A stretch of 56,453 nt of DNA, from contig NW_025955217.1 in NCBI RefSeq assembly GCF_022376445.1, forward strand, positions 1-56,453. Reading direction: 5' to 3'. Both the position numbers and the translations under genes were made by a program. Of the stretch, positions 23,071 to 35,700 are shown one piece after another. Below the pieces are notes generated by a model. That model ran no database searches. It was given only the letters and a program-made list of their open reading frames with translations, and was not told where the DNA came from. This stretch comes from Fomitopsis serialis (Eukaryota; Basidiomycota; Agaricomycetes; Polyporales; Fomitopsidaceae). Position 1 is the first letter of the stretch. Every line of letters begins with the position of its first letter.

Positions 23071-24270
23071 GTGCAAATGTTATAAATGATGCTCACTGAT
23101 CATAGTACTAGTAAAACGTACATAGTATTTGTCTTTATCCTTTACAATCCCTGAGGTATGAAGGTATCGTTCTTATGATGGACCACCATGAAACGCCTTA
23201 GTGATTGCTCCGGAATGGCAGTTTGTTCCCACAGTGCACGTGACATGCAGCCACCCCGATAAGCAGAGATAAGTAACTGTTAGTATGGGTTGCTTATCTG
23301 AGTCTGAATTTTCAGACTCCCAGACGATGCGACTTGCACCAACAGATAGCAACAAATGCAGTGGCTAAGCGCTCTGTTATGGATATGAGGGCCATGAAAC
23401 ACCTTAGCAGTTCCCCCAATAAGGAAACTGGTAAACATATCATGTGACTGGCAGCTTGGTGGGCCATTGCTCCAAGCGCTCACACACTGTAGGGCCTATA
23501 TAGCCTCAGCCAGTAACAAATCATAGTATACATAGTATGCTCATCTGATAGCCCTTCATTCAGAGAGTATACAGGAATTTTACTGAGTGCATACAGTGAC
23601 TGGCTAACCCAGGAAATGCAAAGCAAAAAAATGCACATGTGCCTCTGCAGATTCAATCTGCTTGTTTATGACTCAAATATGATCTATATGTACACTGCAA
23701 TGTATATGTGTAGTTCAGACACTACGGACTACTCAATAATACAGGTAACAAGGACTATAATGGGTAATCTGAGCATCTTTTACCATATTATGGCCCTTGC
23801 ATACAATGTAATGGTAACCATTGCAGCTCAAGGCAATCATACACTTGTCTTTGATGTTTCTGTATATTTCATAGATTTTCTGCATTTTTCTGGGCCCTAC
23901 ATGCCCCTGTTTGTGTATGATTCCTCTTTGGGAAGGACACATACTCCATATGGTAATTATGCATCCACTGCTGGCTTTGTCTTGCTCACAGACACAATCT
24001 AGGGATACATACCTGAATGTGTACTTATACTACCATCTTATAGGGTTGTCCAGTACATGAGCAGTTCCAAGAGTCAAGTAGCAGGCTTATATAAGCTCAC
24101 TGGGGCCACAGCAACCATCTTACCAGGTTATTGAGAATGCTATCTGATCTGATGTCAAACCCATGCAATATACAGCTTTATTCACATTGCCTGGATCATT
24201 TTGAATATTGTCTCAATTTTCCGCTTTTTTCTGAGTCTAAACAAGCTCTCTTAAGCACAGGAACAGTCCG

Positions 24271-24365
24271 CACTTACATCGCTTACTAAGCGCCCATCAA
24301 GCGCCCAGATGCCGTTCGGAGGTGCAACCGTGCGGAAATTTGGCATGGTTGCACCTCCGAACGGC
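24271..24365. repeat. duplicate of the leader-plus-hairpin module
   Basis: Identical to 4,069-4,163; arms at 24,311-24,329 and 24,347-24,365. The CACTA-like transposon landed 20 bp beyond it. Confidence 0.8.
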
Positions 24366-24384
24366 ACGAGAGGGATGCCGAGCT

Positions 24385-24693
24385 CACTGCGGACAACCCG
24401 GGTTGTGCGAGGCGCTTACATGGGCCCAACATTACAAGACCGTGTATATTAGTAAGCCATCAAGTGAAATTCCCTAACATGGGAAGTACATTACTAGAAC
24501 ATGGCACGATTTCGGAACATAGGAAGAACATAACACTTACATTCCCGATTCTAGGAACATTCGAAATGTTAGGCCGAACAAAGGAATCCCATTCCCTATG
24601 TTAGGAGCTCCGACTTAGAGCCGTAAAAATATACACGTCCTTACAATGTAAGTACCATGTGAGCGCTTCGCACAGCGCGGTTCGTCCGCAGTG
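24385..24693. mobile_element. 309-bp CACTA-like miniature inverted-repeat transposon
   Basis: The insertion is defined exactly by comparison with the empty site at 4,180-4,190. It starts CACTGCGGAC and ends GTCCGCAGTG. The imperfect terminal inverted repeats extend about 38 bp, including shared GCGCTTACATG-like ends. It is flanked by GCT on both sides (24,382-24,384 and 24,694-24,696), while the empty site has one fewer GCT, a perfect 3-bp target-site duplication. CACTG/CACTA ends with 3-bp duplications are the hallmark of the CACTA (CMC/EnSpm) superfamily. The element has no coding capacity, so it must be mobilised in trans. Confidence 0.92.
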
Positions 24694-25721
24694 GCTGCTC
24701 TGATTGGTGCAACAAGCCCTTTTCTGCCCTAATCAGGCAGGCTGCCGAGGTTTTGAGCTGAGTTTGAATCTCAGCCACAGGCTCCTTAGTGGCACTGTAC
24801 CTGCTGTACTGTGGCCTCACTAAAATGCGGAAAATTCCCAAAATAATCTCTGTGATAGGTATGATGTCATAGAGTCTATAGCTGCTGTGACTTGCCCATT
24901 ACCTTCACTGGTCATGGCACAATTCACAAAACAAAAAAACATGCAAATGCCTCTGTGCACATGAGTGCATCCCTTTTCACCTCAAAAGTCTCTCTTTTGA
25001 AGCCTATATGCTGCCCACAGATTCTCTGACATCTCAAACCTGCTAAATAGGGTAACTGACCTTCCTAGAATGGTAATTTTGCTTAACCTGCTCAGTCTGG
25101 GCTCAGAAAATCCAGATAAAATCAGGGAATATTATTTGTGATTGGAATCATTTGTGATGTCTGCTGTATGTAAGAAAACAATCCTGTATGGAGGCCCCCA
25201 CAATATATGACTAGTATGACTTGCCCAGTTGTTTGAAATTCAGGAAACAGAGAAACACATGCATGATTGTGTGGCATTTGACTGGGATACACTGACTGAA
25301 ATCTAATCAACTCTTATAGAGGTTATAGAGATAATGAGCCCATTTGATAGCCCATCATTCAAAGGGTTTCTCATACACTGGAGGAATGAATAACAAAGTA
25401 CAACATTTAGATAATCACAAGTGACTGTGCAGATATATGACTGGCTTGTTGTCTCTGAAACACATTGCCTATGACCTGTATGGATATGTGCATAGTTTAC
25501 AATGCATGGGTGTGTCTGGAAGTTGCACAGCACAGCTATTAATGGGGAAAGATGGTGATAACATGCATGTTTTGATGTCTCAGCACTGAATGACCATATA
25601 GGGAATCTTCTCCACTTGTGAATATGCTCAGGGATGCTCCACATATCTCCTGGAATATCATCTGATTAATCTGCATTTTCTTGAGCCCAAAACAAGTGAA
25701 TTGTGCTGCAGTACCAGCATG

Positions 25722-25811
25722 CACTTACATCGCTTACTAAGCGCTCGATTAAGCGCCCGTTGCCGAAGCGGAGTCGTCGACAGGCCGGAATTCCGGCCTG
25801 TCGACGACTCC
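25722..25811. repeat. duplicate of the leader-plus-42-bp-palindrome module
   Basis: Identical to 5,208-5,297, with the perfect palindrome at 25,770-25,811. Confidence 0.8.
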
Positions 25812-28800
25812 GGTCACTGAAAAGGGGTTTTGGAGCACTCCCATTGGCTGGAATGCTGACAAAGATTCCCTTTCCAAGTAATCTTTCAATCTCAGCTCTT
25901 CATGCCGAGTTTTTTGATGGCTTGAAGCCACACTACCTTATTAGAGCCCCATTAAATGCGGAAAAGTCCCAAAATATTGCTTCTCCATGGAATGCCCCTT
26001 GAGTACTGACAAGGGTGCCCAGATTAGGTGTTCTTGTTGTGTTTCACAGAGTACTGACCTTGGCAAGTGATACTGGGGATATAAGCAAATGTTGGTGTGT
26101 GTATGATGCTTGTACAAGACAGTTCCACATGTATGGGCTCTGTGAGGTGGAGGATATCAAACATACAAAACTGCCATATATGGTTAGTCCCCTGCCCATT
26201 TGGGAAGTTGGCCATGCATGGCCTCTGCAGGACTGGATAAATAGCAGGAAAATCAGAGAAAGATTTGATAGTACTATGGATTTGTATTGGGTTGACTGTT
26301 GAGGTCATATGGCAGAAAACATATAATAATGCAGAGTTTCCCATGCACAGCCTGATACAAGCCACTCTTTCAATGAGTCTTGGTCCATCTTGTAAGCACC
26401 ATTATCACCTGGAATTCTCAGGGACTGGCAGCTCCAGACAGGGTCCCAGGCTATTCTGTTCAGTTCAACTCTTCAATAGGCCCTGCAAAGGCAGGCTATT
26501 GGGCTGAGTTTGAATGCAAGCCACAAGCTCATTAGTGACAATGTATTTGCTGTGCTATGGTCTCCCAAAAAATCAAAAACAATTGGGAATATTCCCAGTC
26601 ATGTATATGATGTCAGAGAGGCTGTACATAGTATGCCTTCCCATGGATTCATATAAACATGGCACCCACCATTCACAAAGCAAAATAAAATACATATTCC
26701 TCTGTACACACTGGTTCTTTCACTTTGTGTTTCCTGTGATGCTTGCCAACTGCCTATGGATTGTGTGGCTATATGAGACCTGAATGAAACCTGCCATATG
26801 TGGTACCTGACCTTCTCAAAACGGAAAGTCCGAGTTATCTGCTGTGTCTGGGCTCAGAAAATGCGGATAAAAGAAGGGAATATTCTGTATGATTCCACTC
26901 ACCTTGTACTGCTTGCTATAAATAGTGATTGGCTCATGTCTAAACCCTTGGGCAGGCAATGGCATATGCAGAAAATGGTGAACACCTGTGGCACAAAGGC
27001 CACAGTTAATGCTGAGTATGTTCATAATATTGGCTCTGTCTCACATGTGAATGGCATAGCTATCAATATTATGGGTTTGCAGAGCTTTATGACACTGTAC
27101 TGATCCTAGAAAGTGATAGAAAGACATTGTACAAGTTGTGTTGTGCATCTACTACTGTTGCTAGAAAGTCTATAGGCTAGCAATGTCATAAAGTAGGGAC
27201 ACCACACATAGGTGATCAAATGCTTTGATGGTCTCTGCAATGCTAGATAAATGGTAGGAAATGAGATAAAATCAGATGATCCCATGACATCATATTGTGC
27301 TGACTGTTGTAGGCCAATGCATGACAGTACATCTCAGATGTGCTAATGCAGAGTTCACAGCCTGATGTCTGCAGCTCTATTGTCCCAGTCCAGTATAAGC
27401 ATGTCTTTGACTGATTGTATCAATATGAAGCAGTGCCAACTATACAGTATGATGGTGCTATGCTTGGTTGTTAATTGCTCATATAATTTTTGCCTGGAGC
27501 ATATCTAATGTCTGTATGCACTACCATCATCCTATTCTCATGCAATGGCCCTTGGTATGTGAAGATAGAATAGGCAGCTCTTGGCTTGTTCATATGGGCA
27601 AAAATGTACTGACAGTGGTGCCTGTTTGTGCAATGTCTACTATCACTCATATTGCAGTGTATGCTGTGATTTCTTCCTGATTGGGCTCAGAAGAAGTCAT
27701 GGTTGCCATGGAAATAATGCAGACTTGCATTGCTTACTAAGCAACAGTGTCTTCAAGAGGCCATATTACAATGGACTTCTGAGCCAATATATGGCTGTCC
27801 TTTTATGGATCTCTAGTCAATAATATGACTTTGGGAGTACTCTCATTTGCTGCAACTGTTTCCTTTTACATGTGATGATAAAATATCAGCTACTCATGTT
27901 GGGTCCTTTCATGTTATATGGAAAGTGAAAATATAACACTTTAGACCCAGGTGTGAACATGTGTGATATTTGAACAGCATTGGAAATATGTGGCAGTGTG
28001 CCTACCAGTACACCATTTGGCAGTTGATCCTGGGTGGTATCTGCCATGCCCAAGGAATGTCAACATGAAAATATAGTGTGTAATCCAAATATAGTACCAT
28101 ACATTGTATGTGCACACAAAATATTGAACAGTCAGCCAGAAAATGACACTGGTGATTATCGTGGGAGTATGTCTGAAGATATAGAAATCCCTGGACTTAT
28201 GATCAGAGAGCATGACCATTGATAGTAGGCATTACTAGAATACCCAGGAAAGGCCCATGTGCAAGTCTTAGTATGCAGTCTGTTGTTAGGGACAAGGCAT
28301 TGAAACCCCTTTTTCTACAAGAGATTCCATAGATATGGTCTTTGAATAGGGTAGGCAGCAGGAATTGTTATCACTCCTGGGCTTTGTTATCTTTAGTCTA
28401 GATCCTTTTAATGGACTTCATTTGGGGTTCACAATGCTTTCTGACCAGATTTCAGTGATCTTTTTTCCCACATTGTTATTCTTTGTGGCACCTATTGGTG
28501 TATGTTCTGACTGGACTATTACCAGGTTTCTAGTGCTCTCCTTAGACCCCTTGTGACCAGATGCTTTGAAGATATTACTGGGGTTCTATTAGCTCAGACT
28601 ATGTTATCTATTGATATATTGTCCCAGCTGGCAGGCAATCTATGAGTGACTAGTGTTCATAAGGCTGTGCTAGTGTTTCAGGACAACATGCAAGTGGTGT
28701 GTCATGAATCACAGAGCACATCCTTGATGATCAGTGAGAATTATTGGCACATCTACCCTTGCCTTACAATGAGCCTGTGAGCTTATTGTGCATCTTGAAT

Positions 28801-30029
28801 GGCCTTGGAAAGTGGTGTACTGAGTCTTCTACTATTTTGTAGGATTCTATGAATTATTTTATGTAGCTAAAAGGCTGTGCATAAATGCACAAAAGGAGCA
28901 TCCCTATGAGCAAGTCCAAACATTTATCTCATCTACCACTTGCTTCTGTACTCTTATGCCAGTGTACCTTCAATTCATCAGTGATCAATCCTGCCCATGA
29001 CTCTATCAGTCTTGATGGCACTTACTATGGTGATACATTGCTTCACATTGTACTACATGAGCCCATTACTATTGACTCAGGAGCTGAGCTCCAATCCAGT
29101 AACATACCTTAGTATGGCTTTGTACTACCGGTCAGTGTCTGGTAACTGTTCACTTTGGTGAGAGCAAACTGCACAGTCTTTGGTTATATTCCTCGTATAA
29201 CACATCAATTCTTGACAGGCCTTTTTCAGAATTCCTTACTGGTATACTTCTCCTCTGTATATTGGTTCCATCCTCCACTGTTGATTGGTTTTTACTTGGG
29301 GAAGTACTGTTAACAATCTACTGAAAGACATCCTTTGGTATCAGAATTTCTCTGATCAAGGGCTAATACTTGTACAACAGCACTGACAGCAAGTCCCAAC
29401 TGAGTAGTGGTTACTGTAGTCAACCCCCCAGATTCCCCTTCCTTGAGTTCTAGTTGATCTAGAGGCTCTCCTTACTCATCGGCGAAAAGGCAGAATCAAT
29501 ATCGAGCCTGGGAGGAGGAGGCGGTGTAATTCGTGACTTACCCTATTAGGTAGCACTAGCCAACGCCAGCTATAGCCAGACATAGGCTGGCCGTTCTGGA
29601 GAATAATCGACATTCTGTTGATTCCAGGTCAGGTCAGTCAACTGTAGTGGGGCTCAGATATACAGTCGTTGTACGATGCAGCTCTAGAAATACATATCCA
29701 TTAACAGCCCCCGCGAATGAGTGCGTTGCCGAAGCTACTGGTAGTTTGCAGGTGAAGTACGAGTCAACAATGACCACGCGAATTTACGGTGAGCCGTGCC
29801 CGCATAACGTGCCTACATAGACTATCCATCACCTGCAGTAGTAAGTGCAGTGCACTGAACAATACGCACGCCCCGGTCATGGCTCGAGCCCGTCTGCAGC
29901 TTACAGCGCTTAGTACCGAGAACACGTACTTACCATAACAAGTAGCTCACCTCGCCCGATCGGGTGATGACGTAGGTAGATGCGTGCGCGACAAGGCAAT
30001 GACACAGGTAGATGCGTGCAAGACCAGAT

Positions 30030-30150
30030 ATATAAAGCTTCCGTGGTCGTTCAAGAACGGGGATCCCTTCTTGACCTCGAACCCCCATCTTCCCTTCTCC
30101 TCTCTTCCTTGCTTTACACTCTTCTCCCTCTCCCTTCCCTCTCGTTTGCC
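30030..30150 (+). promoter_or_regulatory. TATA box followed by pyrimidine-rich tract
   Basis: ATATATAAAGC at about 30,028-30,038 is followed 45-110 bp downstream by long CT runs (CTTCCCTTCTCCTCTCTTCC), a common fungal core-promoter layout. Just upstream the phrase GTAGATGCGTGC occurs twice (about 29,972 and 30,010). Which transcript it drives inside the insertion is unclear. Confidence 0.35.
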
Positions 30151-30839
30151 TAGTCTACTCAAGCAATACCCGATAGTAAGGGCCATCAGTCTTGTTTCTG
30201 GCGCGGTCTAATCAGTGAGTGTTCCCACTTGGCGACGCTTGCCGCGGCCGGCTTGTATGGTCTGCAACGGAGACTACCACCCGGCCGCGTCGAGTCACGG
30301 ACCTCACGGTCGGTGTCCACATCCTCAAGGCAAGGCCTCAGCGCTCAGCGCTCGACTGCACGCGGTCACGTGTGCGCATACAGCCAGTCTGATTGGTGCA
30401 GAGCACGGGTCACCTTCGTAAGTAGTGCATTGCAGGTTTAGGGACCAACCCGCGCGGGTAGGGGTACGAGTAGCCATCTCTGTACCCGCGTACCCGCCCT
30501 GCAGTCTGCGAGTTGCCCACGGGGATGCGGGCGCGCAACCCAGGTGGTATTGCCAAAAGAGGCAACCCCGCAAACGCCCAAACGCGTCGCTCGCGAGGTT
30601 GTCCCGTTGTCAGTGTCACTAGCCTCACCTCCTCCCTCTGTCGTTGCCACCTCTCTCTTGCCACCCTTCCTGCTACTACCCTCTCGGCCTTAACATCCGT
30701 CTGCGACGTCCCCCAGGCTTGGGCTCGGGCATGTACAAGTACGACTACGAGTGCCCAACGCAGAAACACGCGTGATGGATGGATAGCAGGCGTACGAGCG
30801 AGGGACAGGCGAGGGAAATGATGGTGAGCAGGTCCCAGA

Positions 30840-31330
30840 CATGCACAACAGAGGCTGTTTACGAGCGCGCAGGGCAAATGCCCTGTGTGCAGACGCAGCC
30901 GATGAGCGAACTGCGGGCGCATTAGTGAAGGAGACGTGAGTGCAGATGCGCACCAATGAGCAAGCTGACCACCAGCACAGTGCATAACGATGCACACGCC
31001 AACCACGAGATCGGTGGGCGAATGCCCAGCGCGCAGGCATGGCCGACAAACGTGTGCACAAGCGAATGGGCAGGTGGATGAGCGGGGGCCCAGGTGAGCA
31101 TGCTTGACGAGCAGACGAGTGGGAGCACTCACTGGTGGATGTTCAGGAAAATGGAAGATGTGTAAGCAAGCGTGTTGGAGGGCAGAAGGGCCGGCGAGCA
31201 CACAAACGGGTGATGACGACCCGTGCGACCACCGCGAGCGCGCTGGGCGAATGCCCCGCACGCAGACACGACCAACGAACGTGCGGGTGAGCAGGCGGAC
31301 AACAGGGCCACTCGCTCGTGTCTCATACTT
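30840..31330. repeat. degenerate GC-rich repeat
   Basis: The phrase GGGCGAATGCCC with nearby GCGCGCAGG/GCACGCAGAC and ACGAACGTG words recurs at about 30,866, 31,015 and 31,246 with variable spacing. It keeps a 313-codon minus-strand frame open (31,351-30,410). That frame has Cys/His/Arg-rich repetitive composition and is not considered a gene. Confidence 0.5.
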
Positions 31331-31545
31331 GAGCAAAACAGCACCCGCCATGTCCGGCCAGCCGGGGATATCGCCAGCGAGCTGCGACGCCGAAAGGGCG
31401 TCACGGAGTCTTCTATTAGACCAGTACCAAGCGGTGCGAAACTATTGCCCGCTCAGTAGTTGCCTCGCAGTTGCCAGTCCAACCACCGAGGTGGAGAAAC
31501 CGCAGACTGGCCCTTCGCGCGACGACGAGTCCGACGTGTCAACGT

Positions 31546-31695
31546 GCGCATTAAGGCCGCGACAGGAGGTCCCACCAATGTGCAGCGTGTCTGCAAGCCC
31601 GACGGACAGATCCCCCGAGTGCGCATTAAGGCCGCGACAGGAGGTCCCACCAACGTGCAGCGTGTCTGCAAGCCCGACGGACAGATCCCCCGACA
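31546..31695 (+). repeat. 75-bp tandem repeat, two copies, in frame
   Basis: GCGCATTAAGGCCGCGACAG starts at 31,546 and again at 31,621; the two 75-bp units differ at very few positions. As 75 is a multiple of three, one plus-strand frame reads a 25-residue repeat (ALRPRQEVPPTCSVSASPTD core) followed by a Ser/Pro-rich tail. That is compatible with a fragment of a low-complexity protein but not proof of one. Confidence 0.85.
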
Positions 31696-32054
31696 TGTAC
31701 CAAGGCAGGCGCAGACGACGCCCCGCAAGATGCGCAGACGGACAGTACATCTCGTGCCCGGCAAGCCACCCCGCCAGACGTGTCGACGCACACGTCGTCG
31801 CTTGTTGCGCCCCGGTCCGCGCTCGATAAGTCTACGTCCCCGCCACGCCTCCACTCGCCTGCGCCCCTCAGACTGTCGCTGCGCCTCCGTTCCTCGACCA
31901 CTCTCGGAACCATGTGCGGAGATGACCTCTCGTCCGCTCGCGCCGTCTCACCTCCGAGTCGTAGACCCACCCATCTGTTCGTCCATGTGTCTACCCGTTT
32001 ACTGACCCGTGGACCCGCAGTACTTCCGCGAGACCCATTGCAGCAGATACAGGT

Positions 32055-32090
32055 ACGGGTAAACCCCCGGGCACCCGGAGGTTTACCCGT
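32055..32090. repeat. hairpin with 17-bp arms
   Basis: ACGGGTAAACCCCCGGG at 32,055 is complementary to CCCGGAGGTTTACCCGT ending at 32,090 (one mismatch, very short loop). It lies inside the GC-rich insertion. Confidence 0.75.
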
Positions 32091-32713
32091 GCAGTTCACT
32101 GCGACACGTACAGCGGCCGTCACCACGGGAAACGGGCTGGCGTTCGAACAGGTAGGCAGACGAGCGGGAAAGCTGGCAGGCGGATGAGCGGGAGAGCTGG
32201 CAGGCAGGAGCCGCGTAGGTCAAATGTAGGCGCTCCGATTTCGTATGGTTTCTCGTGCCCGTTGTACATCGCGCGTGCAAGCGTCGTCTGGAAATTGCAT
32301 TATAATTGTTATTATTTGGCCGAGGACGAGACGGATACCCGAGCCTCCGGGCAGCAGCTATAGGGCTCGTGGCATCCAACCTGGCTGCCTACACATATGG
32401 CCCGCCGTCCGATGACTCAGACTCGCCCCGCACGATGGTGTATGTGCCCGGCCTGGCACTTGCGCGAGGCAGACGTCATCGGAGCTGCTGGGTGATGACC
32501 CATGCCAGTGCCTTCCGAACCACAGGCGATGACTAAATGGCGTCGGGGCATCTTATAGGTAACGCTGGATCGGCTCAGATGTCGTCAGATAAATGACTGG
32601 AGAAGCCCATGTCATAAATCCATGGCATGAGCGTCGAAACCCAGCACGGTAAGGGCCTACCAAGGTAGGTGCCCTATCTATAGCCAGATATGGCTCGCGA
32701 CTTTTCGCCGATG

Positions 32714-35700
32714 CTTCTTTGCAACATTCCCAAGCTATTTGCTCTATGTTACTATCAATACAAACCAGTAACACTGCTCATTAGTATTCAGATCGTATTG
32801 ATAAGCAACTTGGCAATTTACCAAGTAAGAAACAGATCCATAATGTCTGTTGCTCATGATTGCAAGCTATGATCCTCATATTACAACAACCTAATAAATT
32901 AGCAGGCTACTCTGAAGTGCAAAATGTGGAAGATATGTCAGTACTCTATGCATAGACAATATACTAGCAGTCTTGCCAAGCATGACTTCTGATGCGGGCA
33001 GCATGAAGTTGTTCATAAATTGACATATCTCCTACCAAAGGGATTGTACTGCCAGCTATGGCCCTCTCCCCAGCAAGTTTGGAATTCCAGCCACAAGCTC
33101 ATTAGTCACACTGTATTTGCTGTGCTGTGATCTCCCAAAAATTATTCCCAGTCATATGATGTCATATATTCTGTACATAGTATGCCTTCCCATAGATTCA
33201 TGTAATTATGGCACTCCATAATGTAAAAGACAGTCCACATGCCTCTGTACACTCACAATCACTTTTACACTCTTTGTGTTTCCTGTGATGCTTACCAACT
33301 GCCTATGAATTGTGTGGCTATAGAGACCTGAAACCTGACATATGTGGTAGCTGACCTTCCCAAAAAGGGTATTCTGAGCTACCTGTTAAGTCTGGGCTCA
33401 GATGATGCAGATTGAACAAGGGAATATTCTGTATGATTCCACTCACCTTGTACTGCTTGTTGTAAGTAGTGATTGGCATCTGTCTCGCCCATTGGGCAGA
33501 CCATCATTATCAAATGGTGAACACCTATGGCACAAGAGCCCATTAATTCTGAGTATTCTCATACTATTGACTCTGCATGGCATGTCCCTTGTACAATGGC
33601 AGCAATCAAAATGACCAGAATTTGTTCACACTATACTGATCCCAGAAAGTGAATGTGACACAGAGACATTGTACAAGTTGTATTGTGCATTTACTACTCT
33701 TACTAGATAACTCTATAGGCTAGCAATGTCATACAGTCCTTGTTGGTCTCTACAGTGTTTAATAAATGGCAGGAAGTAAGATGATATCAGATATTCCTGT
33801 AGCTTAATACTGTGCTGACTGCTGTAGGCTGATATGTGACAGAACATTTGTGCTGAGTCATGTCCATAGCCTGATGTCAACAACCATATTATACCAATAT
33901 AAGCATGTCTTTGCCTCTTGTCAGTATGAAGCAGTGCAAATTACCCAGTATGATCCACACTTAGTTATCAATTCTCACATGGTAACTGCCTGGAGAATGT
34001 CTGGTTTAGCCACACAATGCACAGATTCACAACATCCAGAATGTACACAAATCACCTGCTTTGTATATACTATATCAAATCACAATCTCAACTACCCTAT
34101 TTAGTCAGTCACTGGACTCTCACTTTACAATGAGCCCTCAGACTGTCAGTAGAAATTGTAGAATCTTGCTACACATCTACCAAATGCATGTGCATCATAT
34201 GCCGATACACTGTGATCTGAGCACAAGAAAAATCATCCTGGTTCTCTTGGATTCCTCAACTGTAAGTGGAAACTTTGCTCATGTGTTGTGCCTAACAGGA
34301 TGATACATACAGATAATGGAAGTGATTATTGCTCATGTGGATGGGTTTGGCAACATACATACCGAGCTATCTCAAACAGCATGGTCAGCTTCCTTGTCAG
34401 GCCAGCTCACCCTACTCTCACTGCAAAAAAGCACCTGCTACTTTCTACACAGTGGCTGTGGATTCTTTCTAACATTCTTTCTAATATTCTGAGAACATCA
34501 CAACATGGCTTCACACAAGAGTGCAGGTGAGTACAGCGCACATAAAACAAGAAGGGCTTGTTGAGTTCTAAGGTGGCTGGGATTTTGGCCCAATATAGTT
34601 TTCATTTTCATGATGTTGTGAGTGTAAATCCCAGACACCTAGTATGAATCTGTGATATCCAAAAAAGAGAACCTCTGCATGGATTACCATTATGTGATGG
34701 GCTGATGTATTACCAGGTCCTATTGTCATTCAGTGTCATGCCATTGCCCTGGATATGTGGAAACATGACCCAGAGTACAGACAAAATAGTTAGTCCTTGG
34801 CTTGTTCAAATGATTGCATGATGCATTGATGACCCTCAGTGTCTGTGCATTCAATGTCTATTTTTGCTCACAGACCAGTTTCCATGTTGGGCTACATGTG
34901 CATGCTGTGATTCCTCTACTTTTGGGGCTCAGAGAAAGTCATTGTTTCTCTGGCAATAGTGCAGACCTACTAAGCAGCAATCAAAAGGCCAGCACCACAT
35001 TGAACTTGTAGGAGAACATGATACTGTGTTTGTCTAGGCCTCAAGTCACCATTTATATTCCCATTGGTTGCAAATCTTCCCTTTTCAATGGATTATTCAG
35101 TGTCAGTTACTCAGGCAGGGTTTCTGATGGTATATGCAAAGTAGCCAAATAACACTATGGGCCCAGGTCTGAACTGTGTGCCATTTGAGCAGAATTGGAT
35201 ACACATGGGAGGGTCTATGAAGTAGATATTAGTACACATGGTGCATTGCAATATCTTGGGGAGGTAACTTCTAGTATCAAATTTGGCAGTGAATCCTGAA
35301 TGGTACCTGCTATCCCAAACAAAACAGTAGGGAATCTAGATATATTGAGAGGGTGGTACCATGAGAGAAATATGGTGGTTGAGCCATATAGCAGCATATT
35401 ATGTGTATGCACATAAAAGAAGTAACTGACAGCCAGAAAATGTAACTGAAAATCATCTCAGGAGTATGGCTGAAGATATGGAAATTATTGTGTTCAAGAG
35501 AGACTGAAGACCTTGGCCATTGAGAGTAGGCATCATTAGAATGCCCAGGCAAGGCACTGATAATTATTTCATGTGGAAGTTTCAGTGTAAGTCTGTGCTC
35601 TTCACAGACAGTTTTCTATGAATATAGCAGTGCATGAAGGATTCACAACAAATTGTGTATAATCGATCAAATGTGATGTTGCTATTGATTGAGCATGTAG

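Larger units (their letters stand above)
23146..29476. repeat. long AT-rich repeat block 2, direct copy of block 1
   Basis: It is co-oriented with block 1. It is identical by eye from 23,158 to about 26,135, except for a 309-bp insertion (24,385-24,693) with its 3-bp target duplication and one additional G at about 25,826. After about 26,140 substitutions and small indels appear suddenly, at roughly 10%. The block is interrupted at 29,480-32,710 by a GC-rich insertion and resumes with the sequence equivalent to 8,815 onward. Confidence 0.85.
29480..32710. mobile_element. 3.23-kb GC-rich insertion with 13-bp terminal inverted repeats
   Basis: Comparison with block 1 (continuous around 8,810) shows extra DNA here. 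Its ends are CATCGGCGAAAAG (29,477-29,489) and CTTTTCGCCGATG (32,701-32,713), a perfect 13-bp inverted repeat. The dinucleotide AT flanks both CGGCG termini and may be a 2-bp target duplication. Inside are a TATA/CT-rich promoter-like stretch (30,030-30,150), degenerate repeats (30,840-31,330), a 75-bp tandem repeat, a 36-bp hairpin and Ser/Pro/Arg-rich open frames. No transposase signature is recognised, so it is probably a non-autonomous DNA element, possibly carrying captured gene fragments. Confidence 0.7.

Noticed and set aside
30410..31351. 313-codon minus-strand frame
   Set aside because: It is kept open by degenerate GC-rich repeats. The Cys/His/Arg-rich repetitive translation matches no domain.
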